Below, piece after piece: positions 26,578 to 35,636 of a stretch of 64,000 nt of DNA. The DNA is from Mariprofundaceae bacterium (lineage in GTDB: Bacteria > Pseudomonadota > Zetaproteobacteria > Mariprofundales > Mariprofundaceae): the NCBI GenBank assembly GCA_021772895.1, contig JAJFLC010000013.1, positions 106,544 to 170,543 of the forward strand, given 5' to 3'. Positions within the stretch are counted from its first letter, which is position 1. The number at the start of each line of letters is the position of its first letter. Both the position numbers and the translations under genes were made by a program. The notes beneath the pieces are model-generated. The model had not been told where the DNA came from and did not search any database. It saw nothing but the letters and a program-made list of their open reading frames with translations.

Positions 26578-29500
26578 TCATACTGGATAGTCTTCAGCGA
26601 CCTTATCTTTACTGAAACGCTCATACAGACATGGTAAAACAAATAGTGTCAGTAGCGTGGAGGATACAAGCCCGCCGACCACTACTGTAGCCAGGGGGCG
26701 CTGAATTTCAGAGCCAATACCTGTTGCCAGAAGCAATGGAATAAGTCCAAGGGCTGCGATCATGGCAGTCATTAATACCGGTCTTAGTCGGCTCTCCGCA
26801 CCATTACGAATAGCTTCATTGATGTCTCGGCTATCTCCTACGTGTCGATTAATCGCATCAACCAGAACCACACCATTGAGCACCGCCACACCAAACAGGG
26901 CAATAAATCCAATGCTGGATGGCACAGACAGATACTGCCCCGATACTAACAAAGCTAAAATGCCACCCATCAATGCCATGGGCACATTAAGCATAATGAG
27001 CGCTGCCTGCCCAATCGAATGGAATGCAAAATAAAGTAACAGAAAGATCATCAGCAGCGATAGCGGAACAACCACCATCAATTTGGCCTGTGCCCGTTGC
27101 TGATTCTCAAACTGACCGCCAAACACAACCGTATAGCCTGGCGGCAAATTGACCTCGCTTTGAATGCGTTGATCGAGTTCAGAGACAATGCTGCCCATAT
27201 CTCGCCCTTCAATATTGCTCTGAATAACCACACGGCGCTGCACATCATCGCGCTTAATCATGGGTGGTCCTTGCTCTACGCCAATGGATGCCACATCTTC
27301 GAGGCGAACCCATGCACCATCAGGGGATTGCAAAATCAGGCTGCCAATGGCTTCGATATTATTGCGATAATCCTTCGCCAATCGCACATAAATATCAAAA
27401 CGTTCATTACCCGAAATCACTTGCCCGGCAGTTGCGCCACCAATAGCATCAGCAACAAGCGTCATCACATCATCCACGGGAATACCGAAACGATCCAACT
27501 TGCTGCGATCAGGGCGAATCACCAACTGTGCTTCCCCCTCAATTTGCTCCATCTCCACATCACGCGTGCCTTCTACGTTTTTTGCGAGTGTTTCGATTTC
27601 TTTACCCTTTTCCGCCAACACTTTCAGATCAGCTCCAAAAAGCTTGATGGCCAATGCTGCTTTGACGCCTGATAACAACTCATCAACACGCATGGCAATG
27701 GGTTGAGTAAAGGAGATCAGAATACCCGGAACAACTTCCATCTTTTCACGCATGAGATTCTGTAGCTCTTCTCTGTTACCAGCACTTGTCCACTCGGAAA
27801 CAGGCTCCAGACCGACAAACAGTTCAACATTCGACACGGGTTCCGGATCACCACCAATTTCAGAACGACCTGTTCGAGCTGAAACGTATGTGACCTCAGG
27901 AAAGTTTTTGATCAGCACCCTCTCCAGCTTTTCACCCACACCTTTGGCAAAACCCAGTGAAGAGGATGGGGCCAGGGTAATGCGAATCGCAAGTGTTCCT
28001 TCCTCCAGTTCCGGAACGAACTCCGTACCCAGAAATGGAACAGTCAAAAGTGTAAGGACAAAAGCCACTCCCGCCCCGCCAATAACTGTTTTACGAGCCA
28101 TCAATGCACGTTCCAGAAAATCATGATAAGCACGGGCAATGGGTACCAGCATCGGGCTATCCTTGTGAACCACACCTTCGGTGAATGCATAAGTTGCCAG
28201 CACAGGCATAACAAAAATGGCTACCAGTAAGGATGCAAACATAGCGAAGCAGATAGAGATCGCCATCGGCGTAAACATCTTGCCTTCAACACCCTCCAGC
28301 GCGAACAGAGGCGTAAAGACCAACAGGATGATCAGCACAGCAAACAACACCGGCCGCGCCACCTCTTTTGAGGCTTCAGTGATACGCAGTGCTACACCAC
28401 GCTTTTCATCCGGCATCTTTTCCAAATGTTTGAAGATGTTTTCCACCATCACCACGGAGCCATCGACCATCATACCAATCGCAATCGCCAGACCACCCAA
28501 ACTCATCAGGTTTGCAGATATGCCGTAGTGCTGCATGACAGCCAGAGCAGCCAAAATTGAGATTGGAACCGATAGCAATACCAATGTGGCAGCACGCACA
28601 TTCATCAGGAAAAGAAGCAGTACGATGATGATAAGTACAAAAGCTTCCAAAAGAGCTTTTTCTACCGTCCAAACCGCTTGATCAATCAGCTTAGACTGAT
28701 CGTAAAATGGTTCTATGGTAACACCCGGCGGTAGTGCTTTCTGGACAATCATCAGACGTGATTTCACATCATCAATGGTGTTCTTTGTATTGGCACCAAA
28801 ACGTTTGAGTGCAATGCCTACAACAACTTCACCAAGCGATTTGATGCTTCCATCTTCTGCACGCTCGGTCATCGTAACTGCGCCCTGACGAATTTCACCG
28901 CCAAACGCCACAGTCGCCACATCGCGGATGCGTACTGATGTGCCGTTCACGGTTTTGACTGGTATAGCGGCAATCGCTTGCAAGCCATCTTCACCACCGG
29001 GCACCCAGCCAACACCACGAATCACCAATTGCTCATCACCCTGTGGCAAATACCAACCACCGGCATTGCGGTTGTTAGCCTCAACAGCACTGACCACTTC
29101 ATCAATATGGAGGCCGTAGGAAAGCAACTGTTCGGAATTGATTTGTACCTGATATTGGCGGACTTCTCCGCCGTAAGAGAGAATGTCTGTCACACCTTCA
29201 ACCGGCATCAGCATCAACTTCACCACCCAATCGTTTAAGGCCCTTAAAGTGATTGCATCAAAGTCAGCTTCCGGATCGGATTTGAGAATGTACTGAAATA
29301 CCTGACCAAGACCTGATGTGTTCGGGCCGACCTTGGGTGTTCCAGCCCACACCGGAACGGTCTGACTGGCATCCTGAAGCTTTTGGAACACCAGTTGTCT
29401 GGCGAAGTAGATATCCGTTCCTTCCTTGAACACGACGGTAATCACCGAAAGTCCTGTTTTGGAAATTGAGCGCACTTCCTCAACATCAGGAAGTGAATAC

Positions 29501-29718
29501 ATCACTGCCTCAATCGGATAGGTAATAACTTGCTCCACTTCTTCGGATGCCAGGCCTTGAGCTTCGGTGTTAATCTGCACCTGCACATTGGTCACATCGG
29601 GAAAAGCATCCAGGTTCAGCTTTGGCACAACGAACAGTGCGTAGCCAACAGAACCTAACAATAAAAGAATAACCAGAAGGCGGTTATTTACTGCGGCATC
29701 AATTAATTTTGAAAACAT
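26578..29718 (-). CDS. Heavy-metal efflux RND pump (CusA/CzcA family)
   Basis: A 1046-aa RND protein with 12 helices and two large periplasmic loops. It has NLDAFPDVTNVQVQINT near the N-terminus and the helix 4 motif GGLAIAIGMMVDGSVVMVEN. CzcA-type pumps have DFG in place of AIG. The Asp-lacking AIAIG form resembles CusA (Cu/Ag) and other less defined HME groups, so the metal is uncertain. ATG 29718 has GAGG about 8 bases upstream and follows the cusB-like stop after ten bases; the longer frame to 29799 overlaps that gene. It is last in a czcI-like/OMF/MFP/RND operon. Confidence 0.93.
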   Translation of the reverse strand: MFSKLIDAAVNNRLLVILLLLGSVGYALFVVPKLNLDAFPDVTNVQVQINTEAQGLASEEVEQVITYPIEAVMYSLPDVEEVRSISKTGLSVITVVFKEGTDIYFARQLVFQKLQDASQTVPVWAGTPKVGPNTSGLGQVFQYILKSDPEADFDAITLRALNDWVVKLMLMPVEGVTDILSYGGEVRQYQVQINSEQLLSYGLHIDEVVSAVEANNRNAGGWYLPQGDEQLVIRGVGWVPGGEDGLQAIAAIPVKTVNGTSVRIRDVATVAFGGEIRQGAVTMTERAEDGSIKSLGEVVVGIALKRFGANTKNTIDDVKSRLMIVQKALPPGVTIEPFYDQSKLIDQAVWTVEKALLEAFVLIIIVLLLFLMNVRAATLVLLSVPISILAALAVMQHYGISANLMSLGGLAIAIGMMVDGSVVMVENIFKHLEKMPDEKRGVALRITEASKEVARPVLFAVLIILLVFTPLFALEGVEGKMFTPMAISICFAMFASLLVAIFVMPVLATYAFTEGVVHKDSPMLVPIARAYHDFLERALMARKTVIGGAGVAFVLTLLTVPFLGTEFVPELEEGTLAIRITLAPSSSLGFAKGVGEKLERVLIKNFPEVTYVSARTGRSEIGGDPEPVSNVELFVGLEPVSEWTSAGNREELQNLMREKMEVVPGILISFTQPIAMRVDELLSGVKAALAIKLFGADLKVLAEKGKEIETLAKNVEGTRDVEMEQIEGEAQLVIRPDRSKLDRFGIPVDDVMTLVADAIGGATAGQVISGNERFDIYVRLAKDYRNNIEAIGSLILQSPDGAWVRLEDVASIGVEQGPPMIKRDDVQRRVVIQSNIEGRDMGSIVSELDQRIQSEVNLPPGYTVVFGGQFENQQRAQAKLMVVVPLSLLMIFLLLYFAFHSIGQAALIMLNVPMALMGGILALLVSGQYLSVPSSIGFIALFGVAVLNGVVLVDAINRHVGDSRDINEAIRNGAESRLRPVLMTAMIAALGLIPLLLATGIGSEIQRPLATVVVGGLVSSTLLTLFVLPCLYERFSKDKVAEDYPV

Positions 29719-29728
29719 ATTGGCAGCC

Positions 29729-30913
29729 TCAATGGTTGTGCATTTCAAAGCCGGATTTAGCCAACTCTGAAGCAAGGACAAATGCACCCTTAACAACAAC
29801 GGATTCGCCTTCTTTCACGCCTTCAAGAATCGGAACAAGTCCCAAACCTGGTTTGCCGGTTCGAACCTCTCTGCGTTCAAAATGTCCTGGTTCTTCTTCG
29901 ATAAAGACGATCAACTCACTTCCTTGCCGTTGAATCGCCTGCTCAGGCAATAACAGGGCCGCTTCACCACCGCCTGTTTCTATCCCGGTACTTACAAACG
30001 TACCCGGATGCAAAGCATCTTCAGGATTTTTAACTTCAAGGCGCACACCTACCGTACGGGTGGTCACATCAAGCTGGTGATGAATATTGATAACCTTAGC
30101 CGGGTACTGTTTTTCTTTGCCTTTTATGGATACCACAGCGGATCGTCCTATCTCGATACCTTCCATCTGTGACTGAGGGAGTTTCACTTCAACCCAGACT
30201 GTTGATTCATCCGCGATCAGCATAAGGCGTGTGCCAGCAGCAATATGCTGCCCGATACGAAAATCATCAGCCATAACGGTTCCGGAGCTTGGTGCATGCA
30301 GCGTTAACTGGCCGTATTGTTTTGTATTCATCAGGTTATCGATTCTCTCTTTAGATAAGCCGTATGAAGCCAATGAGGCCTTGGAAGCTGCAAAATTCGC
30401 GTGAGCGGCCTGATGAACACTGGACACCTGTTGAAAACGCGACCGGGAAATGATTTTCTCTTTCACCAGGCCTTCAAGTCGCTGCAAATCAAGTTTGCTT
30501 TTGCGATGCTCAGCTTCAGCCCTTAGATAGTCTGCCTCAGCTTGTGCGAGCGCCGAACTTGTAAGCGTCACCAACTTTTGTCCTTTTTCAACTTCATCGC
30601 CCAATCGCGCATGACGGACATGGATGGCACCGTCGATCAATGAGGTGATGTCAGCTAATTTATAAGCATCGAAAGCTACGGTTCCGGGTGCATGGATCGC
30701 TTGTAGCCTGGTCCGATGCTTCATGACTTCAGTTTCAATACCAGCCTGTTTGATCTGTACAGGCGTCAGCTTGATAACTTCGCCCTCTTCATGGGCATCA
30801 GGAGATTTTTCAGCATGTCCAGCCTCTTCATGATTGTGGCCCTGCTCTTCTGCGAACACAGGCGAACTCATCAATAGAGCCAACGTAAATATGGATATAG
30901 TTATTATTTTCAT
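29729..30913 (-). CDS. RND periplasmic adaptor (membrane fusion protein), metal efflux
   Basis: A 394-aa HlyD/CusB-like adaptor. A signal peptide (MKIITISIFTLALLMSSPVFA) is followed by a His- and acid-rich stretch (EEQGHNHEEAGHAEKSP) that could bind metal, then barrel and lipoyl half-motifs (GAIHVRHARLGDEVEKGQKLVTLTSS, HAPSSGTVM) and an alpha-helical hairpin. It links the inner-membrane pump to the outer-membrane channel. The start overlaps the channel gene by 4 bases. Confidence 0.92.
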   Translation of the reverse strand: MKIITISIFTLALLMSSPVFAEEQGHNHEEAGHAEKSPDAHEEGEVIKLTPVQIKQAGIETEVMKHRTRLQAIHAPGTVAFDAYKLADITSLIDGAIHVRHARLGDEVEKGQKLVTLTSSALAQAEADYLRAEAEHRKSKLDLQRLEGLVKEKIISRSRFQQVSSVHQAAHANFAASKASLASYGLSKERIDNLMNTKQYGQLTLHAPSSGTVMADDFRIGQHIAAGTRLMLIADESTVWVEVKLPQSQMEGIEIGRSAVVSIKGKEKQYPAKVINIHHQLDVTTRTVGVRLEVKNPEDALHPGTFVSTGIETGGGEAALLLPEQAIQRQGSELIVFIEEEPGHFERREVRTGKPGLGLVPILEGVKEGESVVVKGAFVLASELAKSGFEMHNH

Positions 30914-32151
30914 TTTTGAATTCCTTCGAGGATGTATTCAGGGTGACCAAGAACTTCCGCTAATCGAATGCGGGCAAGCCAACCCTGTTTCATGATTTCC
31001 ATTGCTGTTACTTGAGCCTCAAGAGCCTGATTGGCATGAATGACAAGCTCTTCCAAGTCCATTTCACCCGCATTAAATGCAGTCTGTGCCAATCTGATGC
31101 TGTCAGGAGAGAGCCTTGGCCCTTCTGTCTGGTATGCACTGGTAACCGCCTGCATTGCACTCTTGTGATTATAAAGTGCAGCCTGAACTTCCAGGCGCAG
31201 CTTTTTTTCTGACCACTCTAACCGGGTCTTTGCTTGAGATGCCTTAGCCACCGCACGCTTGTAAGCACCTTTATGGCTATTAAAAAGGGGAATAGGAAAG
31301 CTAATGGCCACTTTGATAAGTTTTTCCCCTGCCTCCCGCCCTGCCATAATGCTAAGTGTTGGGTCGGGAATACGCTCAGCCTTGGCCAGATCAGTTTTGG
31401 CATTGGATTGTGCCAATCTTAAACGCAGAGCTGCGAAATCCGGTCTGGATTGAAGCGCAATATCAAATGGATTTTCAGGCAGCTTCCAATCCACAAGCAG
31501 CCGAGGCAATTCGGGATTGGCCAGTTCTTCTCCACCAGGTTCACCAAGTGCCATGTAATATTGTGCCTGACTTAGGGTGAAAGAGTGCTTTGCCCCCATT
31601 TTGGCACGCAACGCAGATGTGAATGCAGCGCGTGCAAGATTCACATCTAACTGATTCACTTCGCCCGCTTCCATTTGACGATTAATCGCCTGACTGAGTT
31701 GTTGAAGCATCATGCTCTGCTTGTTACGCAAATCGAACAGTTGTTTTGAAAAGAAAAGCGCCACAAATGCTCTGGCTGCTCCAACGCTTAATTGTTGGCG
31801 GTTTAATTCATTTTCACTATGGGCTGCATGAAGTCCTTGTTGAGCTGATTGCTCTCGATAGCCACGTTTTCCACCTAGCTCGATTCCTTGAGAAAGACCT
31901 ATATAATAATCGTTGGAAGTACCTCCACCATTCAAACGGCGGCGTTGAGGTTCCAACGACAACTCAGGATTATAAGCATAGGCGCTTTGCTCTGTTAGTT
32001 GGCCTCGGGCCACTTCAACATTTTGTTCAGATATTCGAAGTTCCGGGTGCTGCTTGGACGCAGCATCCATTGCCTCTACTAAAGTCATTGCATATGCATG
32101 CCATGGTGACAGACATGCCAGCATTCCTGCTGTCATTAAAAATATTCGCAC
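30910..32151 (-). CDS. Outer-membrane efflux channel (TolC/CusC family)
   Basis: A 413-aa outer-membrane factor. A signal peptide (IFLMTAGMLACLSPWHAYA) precedes two repeats of long coiled-coil helices with TolC-like segments (MTLVEAMDAASKQHPELRIS, QSRPDFAALRLRLAQSNAK, RAFVALFFSKQLFDLRNKQS). The start is GTG 32151 with GGGGG about 5 bases upstream. It would form the exit duct with the adaptor and pump encoded downstream. Confidence 0.9.
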   Translation of the reverse strand: MRIFLMTAGMLACLSPWHAYAMTLVEAMDAASKQHPELRISEQNVEVARGQLTEQSAYAYNPELSLEPQRRRLNGGGTSNDYYIGLSQGIELGGKRGYREQSAQQGLHAAHSENELNRQQLSVGAARAFVALFFSKQLFDLRNKQSMMLQQLSQAINRQMEAGEVNQLDVNLARAAFTSALRAKMGAKHSFTLSQAQYYMALGEPGGEELANPELPRLLVDWKLPENPFDIALQSRPDFAALRLRLAQSNAKTDLAKAERIPDPTLSIMAGREAGEKLIKVAISFPIPLFNSHKGAYKRAVAKASQAKTRLEWSEKKLRLEVQAALYNHKSAMQAVTSAYQTEGPRLSPDSIRLAQTAFNAGEMDLEELVIHANQALEAQVTAMEIMKQGWLARIRLAEVLGHPEYILEGIQK

Positions 32152-32261
32152 AGTTTCCCCCTGTGATAAAATTTGTATGGGGAAGCTGAGAACCTTTTCT
32201 CACAACACAGAATCAAGCAGAGCGGTTAGACAGACCTGTTCAGGCGTTTATGAAATGGAAC

Positions 32262-32582
32262 TCAACTGTGGAAATATTTTGGAGGGTGTTCGACTAAAAG
32301 AGGCAGGTTTTTAAGGTTTGATTCTGATAGCAGATAATCCTGTCCGGCAAAAATCACTGGCACATTCTCAATATATTCCGCATCAAAAGCAGTGAATGTA
32401 TGTGATGCGTGCACATGGCATCCATGCTCTGCTGAATTCTGCTCGTGCTTATTATGATCATCATGAAAATGCTCTGCCACGTGACCCTCATCAAAACCCA
32501 TTGCATGCACGTGAATGTCGAATCCACATGTGAAAACGGAGAGCTGCAAAGCAAAAAAAGCTATGAGGGCCAAAGCGCGCAT
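32262..32582 (-). CDS. His-rich secreted CzcI-like protein
   Basis: A 106-aa secreted protein with a signal peptide (MRALALIAFFALQLSVFTCG), a His/Asp-rich middle (HVHAMGFDEGHVAEHFHDDH, then HGCHVHASH) and a C-terminal LPLLVEHPPKYFHS. Such proteins precede metal RND operons (CzcI-like) and probably sense or buffer metal in the periplasm. It is 110 bases upstream of the channel gene. No Shine-Dalgarno is seen before its ATG, but two inverted repeats lie directly upstream. Confidence 0.7.
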   Translation of the reverse strand: MRALALIAFFALQLSVFTCGFDIHVHAMGFDEGHVAEHFHDDHNKHEQNSAEHGCHVHASHTFTAFDAEYIENVPVIFAGQDYLLSESNLKNLPLLVEHPPKYFHS

Positions 32583-32585
32583 GGC

Positions 32586-32604
32586 GGCATGATAGAGTCA
32601 TGCC
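32586..32604. promoter_or_regulatory. Inverted repeat immediately upstream of the CzcI-like gene
   Basis: GGCATGA (32586-32592) and TCATGCC (32598-32604) are perfect 7-bp arms with a 5-base spacer, ending 3 bases from the start codon. On the minus strand it overlaps a promoter-like pair: TTGCTA, 17 bases, then TATCAT. It could be a repressor operator (metal-responsive) or a hairpin affecting translation. Confidence 0.5.
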
Positions 32605-32618
32605 GAAGTTGTAGCAAG

Positions 32619-32635
32619 TTTGGCGAATCGCCAAA
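32619..32635. promoter_or_regulatory. 17-bp palindrome upstream of the metal-efflux operon
   Basis: TTTGGCGA, a central base, TCGCCAAA: perfect 8-bp arms. It lies 6 bases past the arsM stop and just upstream of the -35-like element for the CzcI-like gene. No T-run follows, so an operator is more likely than a terminator. Confidence 0.5.
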
Positions 32636-32640
32636 TTAGA

Positions 32641-33477
32641 TTAACAACAGTTAGATGACGTATTGCATCCGCCCGGTTTGACCGCCTCGATATAGGCTGA
32701 AACCACATACGCTTCAACACCACGCCCCGGTGCCCAATCACGTATGAACTCACGGGATTCATCTTTCGGAACAATACGAATTTTCTCAAATCCTGCTTCA
32801 CTCATCATCATTTCAAGCTCATCAATCAGGGAGGCTCCAGCCATGCATCCTGCATGAAGAACCGGATCATTTTTCATCTCTTCCGGCATTTCAGCAGTTG
32901 CCACCACATCGGAAATTGCCAAACGACCACCCGGCTTTAATGCACGAAATGCATCACAGAACACCTGTTCTTTATGAGGCGAGAGGTTAATCACACAGTT
33001 GGAGATAATAATATCAGCTGTATTATCAGGCACAGGGATATGTTCAATTTCACCCAACCGGAATTCAACATTACTGAACTTACCCTTCTCCGCATTGTGA
33101 CGTGCTTTGCTCAGCATATCCGGTGTCATATCGATGCCAATCACATGGCCATGTTCACCCACTTCATGTGCAGCTAAAAAAGCATCAAACCCGCCACCAC
33201 TACCCAGATCAATCACTACTTCCCCGGCTTTCAAGCTGGCAATCGCACGTGGATTACCACAACCCAATCCCATATCCGCCCCATCTGGAGTTTTGGCGAG
33301 ATCTTCTTCAGAATATCCGAGCCGGGTCGAGATCAACGTATTGATCGCTGTATCATCAGATACACCGCAGCAACTGGATTCCACACCACAGCCATCACCC
33401 TCATTGCTCGCTTTGGCTACCTCAGCATAGCTATCCCGCACATGATTACGAACTGCATCTCTTTTTGTATGACTCAT
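32641..33477 (-). CDS. arsM: Arsenite methyltransferase ArsM
   Basis: A 278-aa SAM-dependent methyltransferase that methylates As(III). The SAM-binding motif is VIDLGSGGGFDAFLAA. Cysteines that bind arsenite in this family are seen in the N-terminal ESSCCG, in IISNCVINLSPHK, and in HAGCMAGA. The C-terminus adds GGCNTSSNCC, another Cys-rich tail. It is 52 bases after the arsS frame end, on the same strand, so arsS-arsM is probably an operon. It probably functions in detoxification and the start of arsenosugar synthesis. Confidence 0.93.
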   Translation of the reverse strand: MSHTKRDAVRNHVRDSYAEVAKASNEGDGCGVESSCCGVSDDTAINTLISTRLGYSEEDLAKTPDGADMGLGCGNPRAIASLKAGEVVIDLGSGGGFDAFLAAHEVGEHGHVIGIDMTPDMLSKARHNAEKGKFSNVEFRLGEIEHIPVPDNTADIIISNCVINLSPHKEQVFCDAFRALKPGGRLAISDVVATAEMPEEMKNDPVLHAGCMAGASLIDELEMMMSEAGFEKIRIVPKDESREFIRDWAPGRGVEAYVVSAYIEAVKPGGCNTSSNCC

Positions 33478-33529
33478 TTCATTCTCCAGTATATTCTTTT
33501 CCTATGTTTCAATGGGTAAACTGCCAAGG

Positions 33530-34492
33530 TCACTCTAAAGCCCCGCCACAACTCGAACCTTGCCCGGCGGTACATCCATAACAATGATCCATCACAACAA
33601 TCGGTTGCCCATTCAAATCATGCGCCATCAAATCTTTCAGATGAGGCCGTGATTTACCCTTTAGCATCAACGGCAAGGCCAGCATTTGATTGAAATCACA
33701 GTCATATACATAGCCCTGCCAATCCACACTGATCAAACTTTTGCACATCACTGCATGAAGATTCTCTTCGCTATAATTATCTCTAAGAAGATGCATATAA
33801 CCTTCAAATTCACCTTTGGAAACCAGCCAGCTACCGAAGCGTTTAATGGGCATGTTCGTAATCGTAAACAGTTGATTGAAGATCACGCCATAGCGAAGTT
33901 TAAGTTCTCGTTTGTATGCGATTTCCAACGCTTCTTGCGAGGGTGGAAGACTTACTCCCTGAGGATTATAAACAAGCGTAAGACTCAAACCTGAACCTTC
34001 TTCACCATAACCCAATGCATTCAACTTTTTCAATGCATTGATACTCGCATCAAACACACCCTTACCACGCTGCGCATCAACATTATCGCTCAGATAACAA
34101 GGCAGTGATGCCACTACTTCAACCTGATGCTCGGCCAAAAATGCCGCCATATCCTCATAACCTTTTTCTTCAAGAATGCTTAGGTTGCAACGATCAATCA
34201 CGCGCACGCCAAGCTTTCCTGCCTCTCGCACCAAATACTTGAAATGAGGATTCATCTCCGGTGCTCCCCCGGTCAAATCCAGCGTTTTAACTTTTTTTAC
34301 ACGCAGGTAATTCAACACGGCATCGATATTTTCTCTATCCATGATCTCTTTGCGCCTGGGGCCCGCATCCACATGGCAATGTTGGCATGTCTGGTTACAG
34401 AGATACCCCAGATTAACCTGTAGCGTCTCTACGCTATCACGTGAAATGGCCGGAAAATCGCTCTCTTTCAGAAGCGGTAGTGTTGCATGCAT
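33530..34492 (-). CDS. arsS: Arsenosugar biosynthesis radical SAM protein ArsS
   Basis: A 320-aa radical SAM protein with the cluster motif CNQTCQHCH near residue 32 and LDLTGGAPEMNPHF, with a DUF3641-type C-terminal region ending in Cys residues (YGCTAGQGSSCGG). ArsS is implicated in making dimethylarsinoylribosides from methylated arsenic. ATG 34492 has GAGGG 6 bases upstream and gives MHATLPLLKESDFPAI; a longer frame to 34543 has no support. It precedes arsM on the same strand. Confidence 0.9.
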   Translation of the reverse strand: MHATLPLLKESDFPAISRDSVETLQVNLGYLCNQTCQHCHVDAGPRRKEIMDRENIDAVLNYLRVKKVKTLDLTGGAPEMNPHFKYLVREAGKLGVRVIDRCNLSILEEKGYEDMAAFLAEHQVEVVASLPCYLSDNVDAQRGKGVFDASINALKKLNALGYGEEGSGLSLTLVYNPQGVSLPPSQEALEIAYKRELKLRYGVIFNQLFTITNMPIKRFGSWLVSKGEFEGYMHLLRDNYSEENLHAVMCKSLISVDWQGYVYDCDFNQMLALPLMLKGKSRPHLKDLMAHDLNGQPIVVMDHCYGCTAGQGSSCGGALE

Positions 34493-34644
34493 GGCTACCC
34501 TCGATATCAACATAAGTTTGAAGTTGTTTGAGTCGCCATTCACCGCAACTTCTTACATAAGAGCTTAGCTCCCCTGCCACAATCTTAGAAACATATTGAA
34601 CCGATTGCTAGGAACCGTACTATCCAGCTTCCGAGGAGAGACCT

Positions 34645-35214
34645 ATGAATGCTGTTAAAGAATTAGAAAACAAAATTTCTCAGGGCCATTCGCTTGTCCG
34701 TGCAGACTTGTCCGGCATGGATTTATCCGGCATAGATTTATCCGGCATTGACCTCACAGGTGCAAACTTATCCGGCTGCAACTTAAGCAATTCCAATTTA
34801 AGCCATGCAAAGTTAGGTGCCACCAGCCGGGAAAACGCCAATCTTGATGGTGCCAAAATGGAAGAGACCAAAATGGAACTGTCGATTGATGATTTACAAC
34901 AGAAAATTGGCAATGCTCAGAACCTTGGTGGCTACAATCTTTCGGATTATAACCTTGCAGGTATTGATCTCTCAGGTGCTCGCCTTGCCCATGCCAACCT
35001 TTCCGGCGCAAACTTAAAAGGTGCAGATCTTCGTGGTGCTTATCTCTATGAAGCAAACCTGTCTAACGCAAATTTAAGTGAAGCAGACCTGACAGGCGCC
35101 CAACTTCGTCGTGCCAACCTTACAGGTTCGATCCGCATTAATGCCAAAATCAGGAAATGGGCGTTAAAAGGTGCCTATATCGCAGGTGCAACCGCCTATA
35201 AGGATGATGCATGA
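34645..35214 (+). CDS. Pentapeptide-repeat protein
   Basis: A 189-aa protein dominated by A(D/N)LxG/S repeats: about 10 in residues 18-70 and about 13 in 100-160, separated by a charged helical linker. Pentapeptide-repeat proteins form a right-handed quadrilateral beta-helix; some mimic DNA (Qnr, MfpA), but most have unknown roles. It has no signal peptide. The start has GAGGAGAG about 7 bases upstream. It overlaps the following gene by 4 bases and may form an operon with it, hldD and bamE. Confidence 0.88.
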   Translation: MNAVKELENKISQGHSLVRADLSGMDLSGIDLSGIDLTGANLSGCNLSNSNLSHAKLGATSRENANLDGAKMEETKMELSIDDLQQKIGNAQNLGGYNLSDYNLAGIDLSGARLAHANLSGANLKGADLRGAYLYEANLSNANLSEADLTGAQLRRANLTGSIRINAKIRKWALKGAYIAGATAYKDDA

Positions 35215-35612
35215 ACAATGTGCAGGCCCTTCCGGGATCATTCCCACTGCATGCAGACAAAGAATTCATCACCGAAAGTGAATGGGTTATTCTTAAACTG
35301 CTCTGCCGACCATTAAATGGGCTGAGTGAAACGGATGCTGAAGAGCTTTCGCAAGCCAGTGGTGGTCAAATCAAAGTTGAACGTGCAGCAACATTGATCC
35401 GTATCGTACAGATTGCAGCACTTCCTGGTATCGGAAGCTGGGTCGCAAGACTTATGGCTGAAATCAATCTGGACGTAGAGCAGGTTAAAACACTTTCTGC
35501 CGAAGCCATTATGAATCAAATAAATGAACGTGCTGGCTATCCAATCTGCAACGATGCAACCGTTCGGGCACTGGCCGACTTACAATTACAATGGAAAGGT
35601 TCAAATCTTTAA
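35211..35612 (+). CDS. Helix-hairpin-helix-like protein of unknown function
   Basis: A 133-aa cytoplasmic protein. The central segment IVQIAALPGIGSWVARLMAE looks like a helix-hairpin-helix (LPGIG), and the Cdd1/DUF4332-like pattern continues with INERAGYPICNDATVRALADLQLQW. This suggests nucleic-acid or protein binding. No catalytic motif is seen. It is translationally coupled to the pentapeptide protein (4-base overlap), and hldD follows 25 bases later. Family membership is uncertain. Confidence 0.6.
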   Translation: MNNVQALPGSFPLHADKEFITESEWVILKLLCRPLNGLSETDAEELSQASGGQIKVERAATLIRIVQIAALPGIGSWVARLMAEINLDVEQVKTLSAEAIMNQINERAGYPICNDATVRALADLQLQWKGSNL

Positions 35613-35636
35613 TTTTAACACAGGATTTATACTCTG

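Noticed and set aside
27097..27672. A 191-codon ORF on the plus strand inside the RND pump gene
   Set aside because: It is antisense to a well-supported RND gene, has no ribosome site, and its protein has no family-like motif, so it is a shadow frame.
34680..35160. Repeated 15-base units in the pentapeptide gene considered as a tandem DNA repeat
   Set aside because: Explained by the five-residue protein repeat; codon use varies between units.
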